From: CAYQJS01 sp964417895
GTDB lineage: Bacteria > Chloroflexota > UBA6077 > SHYK01
Length of the DNA: 43,484 nt
Assembly: GCA_964417895.1 (NCBI GenBank)
Contig: CAYQJS010000048.1
Location: 1-43,484, forward strand
Direction: 5' to 3'
Part shown: one piece after another, positions 9,757-17,828 of the stretch
Position numbering within the stretch: the stretch's first letter is position 1
How the letters are laid out: each line of letters starts with the position of its first letter
Position numbers and translations under genes: made by a program
The notes under the pieces: generated by a model
Seen by the model: the letters and a program-made list of their open reading frames with translations, nothing else
Database searches by the model: none
What the model was told of the DNA's origin: nothing

Positions 9757-9868
9757 CGCTGGTCCTGAGCCTGCCGAAGGACAAACCCGAACTTGGGCAA
9801 CCCGGGCTCATGGTTCGACAGGCTCACCATGAGCGGTTCCATCTGGCGGCGTCCTGAGCTTGTTTCGG
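9757..9868. repeat. Dispersed palindromic repeat (CCTGAGCYTG-CGAAGGA family)
   Basis: Two imperfect inverted arms (9757-9782 and about 9812-9837) share the core TGAGCCTG-N-CGAA and its complement TTCGACAGGCTCA, and could fold into a long hairpin; a third partial core, GTCCTGAGCTTG, lies at 9851-9862. The same core occurs at 28920-29005. The rest of the 226-bp gap between the Rieske gene and the next SBP holds a short direct repeat, CGCGCTTA-CGCGCTTA, right after the Rieske stop, and no gene. Confidence 0.7.
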
Positions 9869-9882
9869 CTGGAGGTGACCAT

Positions 9883-11604
9883 ATGTCTCGCCATCATCTC
9901 GCCCTGATCTGCCTGCTAGCCATCGTCGTCGCCGCCTGCGATCGACCGAGTCCGGGGACCTCAGTGAGCCGTTCCGACCAGGAGACGTCGGTCGCCGGCC
10001 AGCCCAGGACGCTGCGGATCGTCACTCGCCTGGAACCCAGCGATCTCGCCGGCAGCGGAGGCGGTCTCAAGGGCGAGTTCACCTTCCGGGCCTTTCACGC
10101 CGGCCTCGCCGCGCGCGACATTCATGAAAACCCGTATCCCGTGCTGGCTGAAGGCCTTCCCCAGTTGAACACGGACACGTGGACCGTCTCGTCCGCTGGA
10201 ACGATGCGGACAGTCCACCGCCTTCGACCCGGCCTGACCTGGCACGATGCCACTCCCGTCACGAGCGACGACTTCGTCTTCGCACTCGCCTCCTACAGGG
10301 CGGAGGCTGGCTGGGGGACGGAAGGCAACGCCGAGGAGTTCGCCTCCCTCAAACGGGTGGACAAGGTCGACGTCCTCGACCGGCGGACGATCGCCATCGA
10401 CTGGAAGACGACGTACCCCGGGGCCGGGTACTTGCCGTTCCGTCCTCTCCCCCGGCACCTGCTGCAGAGTGCGCTCGACCGGAACGACAAGGATTTCTAT
10501 CTGAGCCAGGACTTCTGGACGACCGGCTACGTTGGAGCCGGTCCCTACCGGCTAGCGCGGTGGGAGAGGGGCGCCCTCATGGAGGGCGCGGCCTTCGAGG
10601 GCTATGCCCTGGGCCGCCCGAAGATCGACCGCTTCGTCCTGACCTTCAACAGCGACCCGAACCTTACGCTCACGCATCTTCTCGCGGATGCCGTTGACAT
10701 GGCCGTCGATCGCGCGATCGAGTTCCAGGAGCTAGAGCCGCTCAGGCAGCAAGGCTGGGTGCAGCGTGTCCAGGGGCAGTTTCTGCTCAGCCCCGCCCAG
10801 CTCCGCTACGTCTCGATTCAAGCACGCCCCGCGTACGTGAACCCGCGCGCCTTGCTCGACGTGCGGGCCCGCCGCGCGCTTCTGCACGCAATCGACAGGC
10901 GGTCCCTGGCGGAAGCCATGGTCGAAGACGCTGGAATGGCAGCCGAAGTCATGGTGCCTGGCAGTGTCAGGTACTACCCCGCCGTCGAGCGCGCCATAAC
11001 CAAATACGCCTTCGACATCAGACGCACAGAGCAGCTTATGGCCGAGCTCGGATTCACCCGGGGCGCCGATGGGATCTTCGTGAGCCCTACGGAGGGACGC
11101 TTCAGTCCCGAGATGCGGGGTGTGTCCGAGGGCCAGGAGGGCCAGGACTCGACGATCGTCGCCCACTACTTTACGCGGGCCGGGATCGACGTTGCGCTCA
11201 ATCTCACGCCGGCGGCGGCACGGGTCACCAACGACGAGGTGAGAGCGACCTTCCCGGCGCTGACTACCAACAACAATCCGATGGAGGCGCCGTCGCTGAG
11301 CATCGAGAAGTTCGTCAGCTCGGGCATCGGCACGCCCGAACGGGACTGGAGAGGCAACAATCGGCTGGGGTGGTCACATCCCGAGTACGACCGACTGGTC
11401 GACGCGTTCTATCGGGCCCTCGATCCCAACGAGGCAGACGGGATCATGGTGCAGATGGTGACCTTTCTGAGCGCCGAGCTCCCCACGTTGCCCATGTACT
11501 TCAACTACCACGTCACCGCCCACGTGGGCAGCCTGCGCGGGCCCGCGGCCGTCGCGCCCTTCAGCACTCCGTACACGAACATCCATCAGTGGGAGTGGCA
11601 GTAA
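9883..11604 (+). CDS. ABC solute-binding protein, family 5, lipoprotein
   Basis: A 573-residue binding protein. ATG 9883 follows GGAGGTGACC and opens the signal MSRHHLALICLLAIVV with lipobox VAAC; the upstream open frame from 9793 covers the intergenic repeat and is not coding. SBP_bac_5 landmarks are LTWHDATPVTSDDFVFAL, VGAGPYRLARWERGALMEGAAFEGYALGRPKIDR and RRALLHAIDRRSLAEAMVED. It ends in HQWEWQ, the terminal signature of a second SBP subgroup shared with 13243-14958 (HQWEWK), distinct from the HEWDV subgroup. It follows the amidohydrolase-Rieske pair on the same strand after 226 bp containing a palindromic repeat, so it may have its own promoter. The ligand is unknown. Confidence 0.92.
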   Translation: MSRHHLALICLLAIVVAACDRPSPGTSVSRSDQETSVAGQPRTLRIVTRLEPSDLAGSGGGLKGEFTFRAFHAGLAARDIHENPYPVLAEGLPQLNTDTWTVSSAGTMRTVHRLRPGLTWHDATPVTSDDFVFALASYRAEAGWGTEGNAEEFASLKRVDKVDVLDRRTIAIDWKTTYPGAGYLPFRPLPRHLLQSALDRNDKDFYLSQDFWTTGYVGAGPYRLARWERGALMEGAAFEGYALGRPKIDRFVLTFNSDPNLTLTHLLADAVDMAVDRAIEFQELEPLRQQGWVQRVQGQFLLSPAQLRYVSIQARPAYVNPRALLDVRARRALLHAIDRRSLAEAMVEDAGMAAEVMVPGSVRYYPAVERAITKYAFDIRRTEQLMAELGFTRGADGIFVSPTEGRFSPEMRGVSEGQEGQDSTIVAHYFTRAGIDVALNLTPAAARVTNDEVRATFPALTTNNNPMEAPSLSIEKFVSSGIGTPERDWRGNNRLGWSHPEYDRLVDAFYRALDPNEADGIMVQMVTFLSAELPTLPMYFNYHVTAHVGSLRGPAAVAPFSTPYTNIHQWEWQ

Positions 11605-11618
11605 GCGCTAGCGCTTAC
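11601..11618. repeat. Perfect 18-bp palindrome over the SBP stop codon
   Basis: GTAAGCGCTAGCGCTTAC is its own reverse complement and contains the TAA stop (11602-11604) of the upstream SBP gene. It could form a small hairpin in mRNA or bind a dimeric regulator; no T-run follows. Confidence 0.6.
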
Positions 11619-11684
11619 TCGTTTTCGTTGGCTGCGCGCTTGCGCGAAGATGGCGCCAACACCCGCAGCCCTCGTCGGCCAGTT

Positions 11685-11706
11685 CCAGGGGGCCGCAGCC
11701 CCCTGG
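11685..11706. terminator. Hairpin between convergent SBP and VOC genes
   Basis: A perfect 9-bp stem, CCAGGGGGC / GCCCCCTGG, with loop CGCA sits between the stop of the rightward SBP and the stop of the leftward VOC gene (11714). It has no clear T-tract on either side, so it would be a GC-rich bidirectional terminator or 3'-end stabiliser rather than a textbook one. Confidence 0.55.
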
Positions 11707-11713
11707 CTCGGTG

Positions 11714-12103
11714 TTACTCCTTTTTCATGAACGCTCGCAGCTCGACCGTGTTGCCGTCCGGGTCGCGCACGCGGAACTGGAAGAAGCCACGTCCCTCGTT
11801 CGGGGGGCCATCGTAGTAGGGCTCGGCCCCGTTCGCACGCACGTAGTCCAACAGCTCCTCGACCGTCCCCGACCCCTCGACCACCAGGTTGAAATGCTGC
11901 AGAGGGTTCTTCCCCTGCGCCACGTAGTCCGGGTCGGGATGCAGCAACACGTGCTGAGTGGGTCCCAGCGCCACATGCGCCGAGTGACCGGGACGCTCTT
12001 CGACGTGCCCGCATAGCATCTTGTAGAAGGCGACGGATTTGTCCAGGTCACGCACCAGGAGGACGATGTGGTCCAGGCCCTTGATCGTGTAGGGGAGTGC
12101 CAT
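11714..12103 (-). CDS. VOC family protein (glyoxalase/dioxygenase fold)
   Basis: A 129-residue VOC protein with metal-ligand candidates His12 (LDHIVLLV), His70 (LQHFNLVV) and Glu121 (GNTVELRAF), and the usual RDPDGNTVEL closing motif. ATG 12103 is chosen because AAGGAGATACGCGG precedes it; the open frame continues upstream into the neighbouring gene but has no support there. It is the last gene of a minus-strand run and lies 20 bp after the stop of the BNR propeller gene, so is likely co-transcribed with it. The reaction is unknown; association with amidohydrolases suggests a role in processing the same catabolite. Confidence 0.88.
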   Translation of the reverse strand: MALPYTIKGLDHIVLLVRDLDKSVAFYKMLCGHVEERPGHSAHVALGPTQHVLLHPDPDYVAQGKNPLQHFNLVVEGSGTVEELLDYVRANGAEPYYDGPPNEGRGFFQFRVRDPDGNTVELRAFMKKE

Positions 12104-12123
12104 CCGCGTATCTCCTTTTGCAT

Positions 12124-13173
12124 TTACTCGGGGGTCGCCCAGAGGGCCCGCACGGCGGGCATCTCCATGGTGAGCGGCTGCCAGGTGGCTCCCCGGTCGC
12201 GCGTTACGAGCAGCGTGCCGGGGCCATCGTCGGTGCCGTCGCGGAATGCACGCCCCAGCCCGATGAACGCGCTGTCGCGGTCGCCCGGGTGCGCGGCGAT
12301 CGCCCAGACGTTCTCCTCCATGCTCTCGGCCAGGCCCGCCCCGATCCGCTGCCACGACTCGGCGCAGTCCAGGCTGCGGAACAGCGCGCCTCTGGCGCCT
12401 TCCGGCCGGTTCCAGCTTCCAGGCGACTTGTCGGCGGTGGCGATCAGCATAGTCGGATTCTCGCTCGCCCGGACCGGCGGCAGGAAGATAAAGTCGTGGA
12501 AATAGTCGCGCGTGAAGCCATCTTCCGCGCGGACCCATCCATCCCCCGGATCATCGCTGGCGAAGAAGCCACGCGCAGTGGCAGCGTAATAGCGATCTAC
12601 GCGACCCGGCAGACTGGCGACCATGTGGATATCGAGATAGTCGATCCCGCTGCTCACATCCTCCCACGTCGCCCCACGGTCGAAGCTTCGCACGATCCCC
12701 CCATGCTCGAGGCTGAGATAGATCGTGCGGGGATCGGCCGGTTGGATGAAGATGTCTCGAACATGGCCGCGCCCCAGAGCGGCCGGCGACCGCCACCGCA
12801 CCTTGATCTCGTCCGGAAAGTCTTGCAATGAGTGAAGCTCTTCCCAATGCTTGCCCCTGTCCTCGCTGCGATAGAGGTGCACGGGCTCGGTACCAGCGTA
12901 GACCACATCGTCATTGTCGGGGTCGATGGCCACCGCGCGCACGTAATCGTGATCGAACACTTTGACCCAGTGGGCGCCGGCGTCATCGGTGCGATAGACG
13001 CCATCGGAGTACAAACCCACGAATACCCGCTCGGGATGGCTCGCGGAGCCGCGCATCGTACGCACGGGTTTATCCATGTCGAGGCGGCCCGCCTCTTCCC
13101 AGCCACGCGCGCTCGGATGCCACACGCTCAATCCGTGGTCGGTGCCCGTGTAGAGACGCATTCTGTCAGCCAT
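12124..13173 (-). CDS. BNR/Asp-box beta-propeller protein (sialidase-like fold)
   Basis: A 349-residue protein made of repeated Asp-box motifs (S/T-x-D-x-G-x-x-W): RTDDAGAHW, RSEDRGKHW, RSFDRGATW, RSLDCAESW and VTRDRGATW, spaced about 45-60 residues apart, as in sialidase/VPS10/YCF48-like propellers. No signal peptide is visible, so it appears cytoplasmic, and sialidase catalytic residues are not evident; a binding or scaffold role is more likely. The start is ATG 13173 behind TTAAGGAGGACTCGA. It lies between an SBP gene (69 bp upstream) and a VOC gene (20 bp downstream) in one run. A paralogue is at 29243-30229, also near VOC and SBP genes. Confidence 0.85.
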   Translation of the reverse strand: MADRMRLYTGTDHGLSVWHPSARGWEEAGRLDMDKPVRTMRGSASHPERVFVGLYSDGVYRTDDAGAHWVKVFDHDYVRAVAIDPDNDDVVYAGTEPVHLYRSEDRGKHWEELHSLQDFPDEIKVRWRSPAALGRGHVRDIFIQPADPRTIYLSLEHGGIVRSFDRGATWEDVSSGIDYLDIHMVASLPGRVDRYYAATARGFFASDDPGDGWVRAEDGFTRDYFHDFIFLPPVRASENPTMLIATADKSPGSWNRPEGARGALFRSLDCAESWQRIGAGLAESMEENVWAIAAHPGDRDSAFIGLGRAFRDGTDDGPGTLLVTRDRGATWQPLTMEMPAVRALWATPE

Positions 13174-13242
13174 TCGAGTCCTCCTTAACCCTTGAAATCG
13201 CTATCGTCTGAGATCACCATCGCACTGACGGTATATGGCCCG

Positions 13243-14958
13243 TCACTTCCACTCCCACTGGTGGACGTTGTGGTGGTAGGTAGTCCGGGGAGCGAAGGGC
13301 TCGGGCCCGTTAAGATCTCCCACGTGGGCGACCACCAGGAAGTTGAAGTACAGGGGTAAGGTCGGCAGCTCCCTGCTCAGGAGGGCCAATAACTGCACCA
13401 TCAGCGCGTCGGCCTCTCGGGGCTCGAGGGTCCCATTGAATACGCTAACCAGACGGTCGTACTCAGGGTGCGACCAACCCAGGACATTGTTGCCTCTCCA
13501 GTTGTTCTGCGGAGTCCCGATCGTGGCGCCCGTGAACTTGTGGAGTCCCAGCATGGGTGGATTCAAACTGTTGTTGTTGGTGTTGAGTCCGGGGAAGGTG
13601 GCGTTCAGCTCGTCGCTCCCAATCCCACTTCGAAGCGAGGCGGGGACGAGGTTGAGCCGGGCCTCAATGCCGGCTCGTTTGAGATAATCCGCCACGATAG
13701 TCGAATCTTGAGCCGCCTGACCCTCGGAGATGCCTCCCAACTCTGCGCTAAACCGTCCTTCGCCGGGGCTCACAAAGATGTCGTCGTTACCTCTCGTGAA
13801 CCCGGCCGCTGCCATCAATTGCTCGGTACGCCTGACGTCGAAAGGGTATTTGGTAATCGCGCGGTCTACCGCCGAGAAGTAGCCGACCGTCGGTGGCACC
13901 ATGGCGTCTGCCGCCATCGTCCGGTCCTCGACCATCGCTTCCGCGAGAGCGGGCCGGTCGATCGCGTGCAGGAGCGCCGCTCGGACTCCCACGTCGAGCA
14001 ATGCGCGAGGATTGGCGTATGCAGCTCTCGATTGCACCTGGATGTAACGCAGCTGGACGGGACTCAGCACGATGCGGCCCTGAGCGCGCGGGACCCAATC
14101 CTGCCTGAGCGCTACGACCTCCTGTAGCTCGATGGCCTGATCGACCGCTACGTCCAGATCCCCTGAGAGGAGGCGCGCTACCGTGACGCTCGGGTTGCTG
14201 CCGAAGGTGAGGACGATCCGCTCGATCTTCGGGCGACCCAACGCGTAGCCATCGAACGCCGCGCCTTCCATGAAGGCGCCCCTCTCCCACCGTTCCAATC
14301 GGTACGGACCCGCCCCAACGTAGGCGTTTCTCCAGTGGTTCAGGCCCCAGTACGCATCTCGGTCGTTCAGGTCGAGAGACCTCTCCAGAAGGTGCCGGGG
14401 AAGCGGCAGGAATTGGGGGGCGGCGGCCTCCGGGTAGGGCCTCCCCCATTGGATCGTCAGGACTTGCGGCTCGGGCACGGTGATAGCGTCCATGTACGTC
14501 CCTATAACAGTGGCCGATCCGGGTGCGTATCCCCAGTCAACCTCCGCCTTGAAGGCGCGCAGGGCGAAGGCGAAATCCTCCGCGGTAAGAGTCGTGCCAT
14601 CGTGCCACGTCAGGCCCGGTCGAAGACGGTGGATCGTCTCCATCTTTCCGTCTGGAAAGACCTTCCACGTATCGCTGTTGAGCTGTGGTAGGCTGTCGGC
14701 AAGCACCGGATACGGGACCTCACGGTGATCTATCGCCGTGAGACCGGCGGTAAACAATCGGAACGGCATGGAAGTCTTTGCAGGGCCCGCCTCGTGGATG
14801 AGATCGTCGGCCTCCACGCGCGCAACGATACGCAGCGTCCGCGGCGGGCTCGCGACAGTAGCCTGTCCTCGGTCGAGGCTGCGCTCCGGTCCTCCTGGGG
14901 CGCAGGCGGCAAGCCCGATCGCCAGGAGCGGTAGCAGGCGCCAGAGTCCTCGCATCAT
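13243..14958 (-). CDS. ABC solute-binding protein, family 5, lipoprotein
   Basis: A 571-residue binding protein of the HQWEW subgroup, paralogous to 9883-11604 (shared blocks GRPKI, YRLERWERGAFMEGAAFDGYALG and ALLHAIDRPALAEAMVED). The signal MMRGLWRLLPLLAIG with lipobox LAAC marks a lipoprotein. The start is ATG 14958, preceded by GAGGGGTG; a GTG at 14967 would instead give a GTGA overlap with the upstream amidohydrolase stop, so the two genes are in any case tightly linked and probably translationally coupled. It sits in the run amidohydrolase-SBP-BNR-VOC. The ligand is unknown. Confidence 0.92.
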   Translation of the reverse strand: MMRGLWRLLPLLAIGLAACAPGGPERSLDRGQATVASPPRTLRIVARVEADDLIHEAGPAKTSMPFRLFTAGLTAIDHREVPYPVLADSLPQLNSDTWKVFPDGKMETIHRLRPGLTWHDGTTLTAEDFAFALRAFKAEVDWGYAPGSATVIGTYMDAITVPEPQVLTIQWGRPYPEAAAPQFLPLPRHLLERSLDLNDRDAYWGLNHWRNAYVGAGPYRLERWERGAFMEGAAFDGYALGRPKIERIVLTFGSNPSVTVARLLSGDLDVAVDQAIELQEVVALRQDWVPRAQGRIVLSPVQLRYIQVQSRAAYANPRALLDVGVRAALLHAIDRPALAEAMVEDRTMAADAMVPPTVGYFSAVDRAITKYPFDVRRTEQLMAAAGFTRGNDDIFVSPGEGRFSAELGGISEGQAAQDSTIVADYLKRAGIEARLNLVPASLRSGIGSDELNATFPGLNTNNNSLNPPMLGLHKFTGATIGTPQNNWRGNNVLGWSHPEYDRLVSVFNGTLEPREADALMVQLLALLSRELPTLPLYFNFLVVAHVGDLNGPEPFAPRTTYHHNVHQWEWK

Positions 14959-14963
14959 GGCAA

Positions 14964-16136
14964 TCACCCCTCGTTTTCGAGATGAAAGAACCTCACGGCG
15001 TTCCCGGCCAGCATCAAGTGCCGTTCGTCCTCTGGCACGCCGGTGAAGATCTCATCGATGATCTGTCGCGAATGCGGCCAGTTGCTGGCTATGTGGGCGA
15101 AATCGCTCCCCCACAGAAGCGCCTGAACCCCTGCGTCGTGGCGCAAACGGACGGCGACCGCATCATAGAGGAATCCCCACAGGTTCTGGCTGCGCAGGTA
15201 GTCGCTGGGGCGCCGCTCTAGCGGCTCGAGCCCCCACTGCTCGTTCACCAGGCTCATGTACCGGTCGTAGTGATCGTCGATCTGCCACAGGGCAAAGGGG
15301 AGCCAACCGGCCTGCGTCTCCCCCCAGTAGATCTGGAGATCGGGAAACCGGTCGAACACGCCCGCGAACGCGAGCTGGATGGGCGCGAAGGCGGCATCAC
15401 CACAGAAGCGGAAGAATTCGATGCTTATGGGGTCGCGCTGTACGCGGGTCTCTGTCTCTGCACGAGGGTAGGGAAAGACGGGGCCCTCGTTAGTGAAGCG
15501 GGTACTACCCCCATTGGTATGGGAGGTGATGGGCATGCGCAACTCCAGCGCCCTGGCCCAGAACCGGTCGTCCTCGGGCGTCGGATACCCCTTGCCACTC
15601 GGGAACCGGTGCAAAGCGACGCCCTTGAGGCCGGCGCGAGCACAATACTCGAGCTCGCCCAGCGCATCCTCCAGGCCTGTCGACGGGATCACCCCCATCG
15701 CCAGGAGCCGATCCGGGGCGTAGACGCAATACTCCTCGGCGAGAAACTCGTTGTAGGCGTGGATCAACACCCTGTAGCCCTCGTCCTCGCGGATTCCTCG
15801 CCAGAAGCTCGTGTGGGTCGAGTGGGTGAACATGATCTCGGCGTCCACCCCATCCTGGTCCTGCTCGCGCAAGCGCTGCTCCGGGCTTCCCGATCCCGCG
15901 TGGCCCGCGAAGGTCGGCTTCCGTTTGTGAGCCTCACTGGAGGGGACCCCGCCCATCCGTGCGAAGCTAACGCGGTGGAGCGGCCGATTCTCGATGGCCA
16001 CGGCGTCCGCCCCGTTCGGCAGTTTCACCAGGCGCGGCGCCCGATCTCGCCATTCGAGCGGTACCCGGTGCGTCCAACGCTCGGGCGAGAGGTCCAGGTG
16101 AGAGTCCCCGGAGATCACTCGATACGTTCGCCCCAT
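14964..16136 (-). CDS. Amidohydrolase family protein (PF04909), divergent copy
   Basis: A 390-residue metal-dependent hydrolase. ATG 16136 follows GGGAGGAATCGAGC and begins MGRTYRVISGDSHLDL with metal motif D11-S-H13. A barrel His (PITSHTNGG) and the late Asp (LLWGSDFAHIASNWPHSRQII) are conserved, but the surroundings differ from the other copies (SHTNGG instead of VHVGF; DFAHIASNW instead of DFPHAESDW), so its substrate is probably different. The stop is immediately upstream of the SBP at 13243-14958. Upstream lies an SBP remnant and then another amidohydrolase, all on the minus strand. Confidence 0.9.
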   Translation of the reverse strand: MGRTYRVISGDSHLDLSPERWTHRVPLEWRDRAPRLVKLPNGADAVAIENRPLHRVSFARMGGVPSSEAHKRKPTFAGHAGSGSPEQRLREQDQDGVDAEIMFTHSTHTSFWRGIREDEGYRVLIHAYNEFLAEEYCVYAPDRLLAMGVIPSTGLEDALGELEYCARAGLKGVALHRFPSGKGYPTPEDDRFWARALELRMPITSHTNGGSTRFTNEGPVFPYPRAETETRVQRDPISIEFFRFCGDAAFAPIQLAFAGVFDRFPDLQIYWGETQAGWLPFALWQIDDHYDRYMSLVNEQWGLEPLERRPSDYLRSQNLWGFLYDAVAVRLRHDAGVQALLWGSDFAHIASNWPHSRQIIDEIFTGVPEDERHLMLAGNAVRFFHLENEG

Positions 16137-16150
16137 GCTCGATTCCTCCC

Positions 16151-16410
16151 TTACCAATCGATGTCCCACTCGGTGATGTTCCAGGTGACGCCCCCCTCGG
16201 GCCTGGCATCACCCTTCACCCCGGTTATCCCCTGGCGAAAGACAGTTCGTGGAACGGAACCGCCCCTCGATACTCGCCACCGTAGCGATCGGCCAGCCTG
16301 GGGCACGACGTCACCGCGATGGTCATAGGCGGCAAGGTGCTGGTGGACCGCGTTCCTGAGATCGTCGGGACTTCGAGTGCCCATAGTGGTGAGGATAAGC
16401 TCCGGCTCAT
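16151..16410 (-). pseudogene. 3' remnant of an SBP gene
   Basis: The final codons read GGVTWNITEWDIDW and stop, matching the conserved C-terminal W-N-x-x-E-W-D pattern of the SBPs in this window. Just upstream a different frame reads LADRYGGEYRGAVPFHELSFARG, which joins sensibly to ITGVKGDARPEGG only after a frameshift near 16225. No start, signal peptide or N-terminal lobe is present in the 289 bp between the two flanking amidohydrolase genes. It is best explained as the tail of an SBP gene deleted from the usual amidohydrolase-SBP pair; a short real peptide cannot be excluded. Confidence 0.5.
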
Positions 16411-16425
16411 TCCTCGAGGCTATCG

Positions 16426-17598
16426 TCAATGTCTTGATACGGCGCCCTCGAGCTGAAAGTACTCGATGGCATTGCCTGCCAGGATTTGGTGACGTTCGTC
16501 GTTGGGCACACCAACGAACATCTGCTCTATCACCTGCTGCGACTCCGGCCAATCGCTCTCCGCGTGCGGGAAGTCAGTCGACCACATCATCCGCATGACG
16601 CCAATCTCGTGGCGCGCCCGTACGCCAAATGGGTTCCGCACAAAGCCCCACCAGAAGTGCTCCCGGATGTACTCGCTGGGCAGTCGGTCCAGCTTCTTCA
16701 TGTCGAGCAAGCGTGCGGCCCAGTGGATGGTGCGATCGTACTGATCGTCCAGTTGATCGAGGAAATTGGGAATCCATCCAACCTGAGTCTCGGCGAAATA
16801 CATGCGGAGGCGCGGAAAGCGGTCGAATACGCCGTCGAAGACCATCTGGACCGCGTTACCAGCGCCCCGGAACCCGTACTTGGTGAACTTCGAGAACGCA
16901 TCGACGCCCGCCGCAACCTCCTCTGGATCATGCTTGTATCGGTACGGTGCACTGCCACCGCGCCCGCCACCGAAGCCGACGTGCACCGTCAACGGCATGT
17001 TCAGGTCGAGAGAAGCAGCCCAAAAGCGGTCGTCCTCCGCCGTGGGTACGTCTTTACCACTGGGGTAATTGGTCAGGCACACGCCCTTAAGTCCCATGCG
17101 CGCGCAGTAGTCCATCTCGGTGACGGCATCCTCCACACCGGTGTCTGGAAGCATCCCGAGGCCGATCAGCCGACCGGGGGCAACCGGGCAGTACTCCTCC
17201 GCTAAGAACTCGTTCCAGGCATGGATTACCGCCTTGTAAGCGCCATCGTCCTTGATCCCACGGTAGGCGGCGACGCTGGAGGCTCCGTGGAAGAGGACTT
17301 CTGCGTCGACGCCGTCGACCTCCTGCTCGCGCAGGCGCTGCTCGGGGCTGCCAGCGCCCGGCGCTCGGTCAAACTGGCCCCCGACGGGTGCGCGATTCTC
17401 GTAGGGCCGGCCGACGAGCCCGCCCAGGAAGACGTGGGGTTTACGCTGGCCCTCGACAATGGTTGCATCCCCGCCATTCGGCAGACGGACGCGGCGCGGC
17501 GCATGGTCTTGATACTTAGCGGGGATGCGCGGCGTCCACCGCTCGACGGCAGGCTCCAAATGGGAGTCCGCCGAAATGACCCGATAGCTTGCCGGCAT
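16426..17598 (-). CDS. Amidohydrolase family protein (PF04909, ACMSD-like)
   Basis: A 390-residue hydrolase starting at ATG 17598 behind GAGAGGAGGCGAGGCGC: MPASYRVISADSHLEP with D11-S-H13, LTVHVGFGG and WSTDFPHAESDWPES. It is the closest relative in the window of the 7102-8313 product, sharing long nearly identical segments, but lacks that protein's extended C-terminus. It is the first gene of the minus-strand run that continues with the SBP remnant, amidohydrolase, SBP, BNR and VOC genes, so the promoter probably lies in the 230 bp up to 17828, which otherwise hold no gene and no recognisable -35/-10 box. Confidence 0.92.
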   Translation of the reverse strand: MPASYRVISADSHLEPAVERWTPRIPAKYQDHAPRRVRLPNGGDATIVEGQRKPHVFLGGLVGRPYENRAPVGGQFDRAPGAGSPEQRLREQEVDGVDAEVLFHGASSVAAYRGIKDDGAYKAVIHAWNEFLAEEYCPVAPGRLIGLGMLPDTGVEDAVTEMDYCARMGLKGVCLTNYPSGKDVPTAEDDRFWAASLDLNMPLTVHVGFGGGRGGSAPYRYKHDPEEVAAGVDAFSKFTKYGFRGAGNAVQMVFDGVFDRFPRLRMYFAETQVGWIPNFLDQLDDQYDRTIHWAARLLDMKKLDRLPSEYIREHFWWGFVRNPFGVRARHEIGVMRMMWSTDFPHAESDWPESQQVIEQMFVGVPNDERHQILAGNAIEYFQLEGAVSRH

Positions 17599-17828
17599 GC
17601 GCCTCGCCTCCTCTCATGCTTGCATGGCCGATTCCCTGGTGTGCCGCAGTATAACCGTGCCAAACCGTGCGAGCGGTGGCCCGGGTCGGCTGGCAAGAAC
17701 GACGGGGGGCTCCCAGTCGAGAGCCTACGCGCTGTCGCACCCCATGAGACTTCTGGAAGCAATATGATCCCGGGCGTTCAGGCTGTGCAAGGAAACGTCC
17801 ATTCCGGTTTGGGCAGAGGAGCGAAGGT

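Noticed and set aside
12124..13173. True sialidase assignment for the Asp-box proteins
   Set aside because: Asp-boxes are present but no secretion signal or recognisable sialidase catalytic residues; Asp-boxes occur in many non-sialidase propellers.
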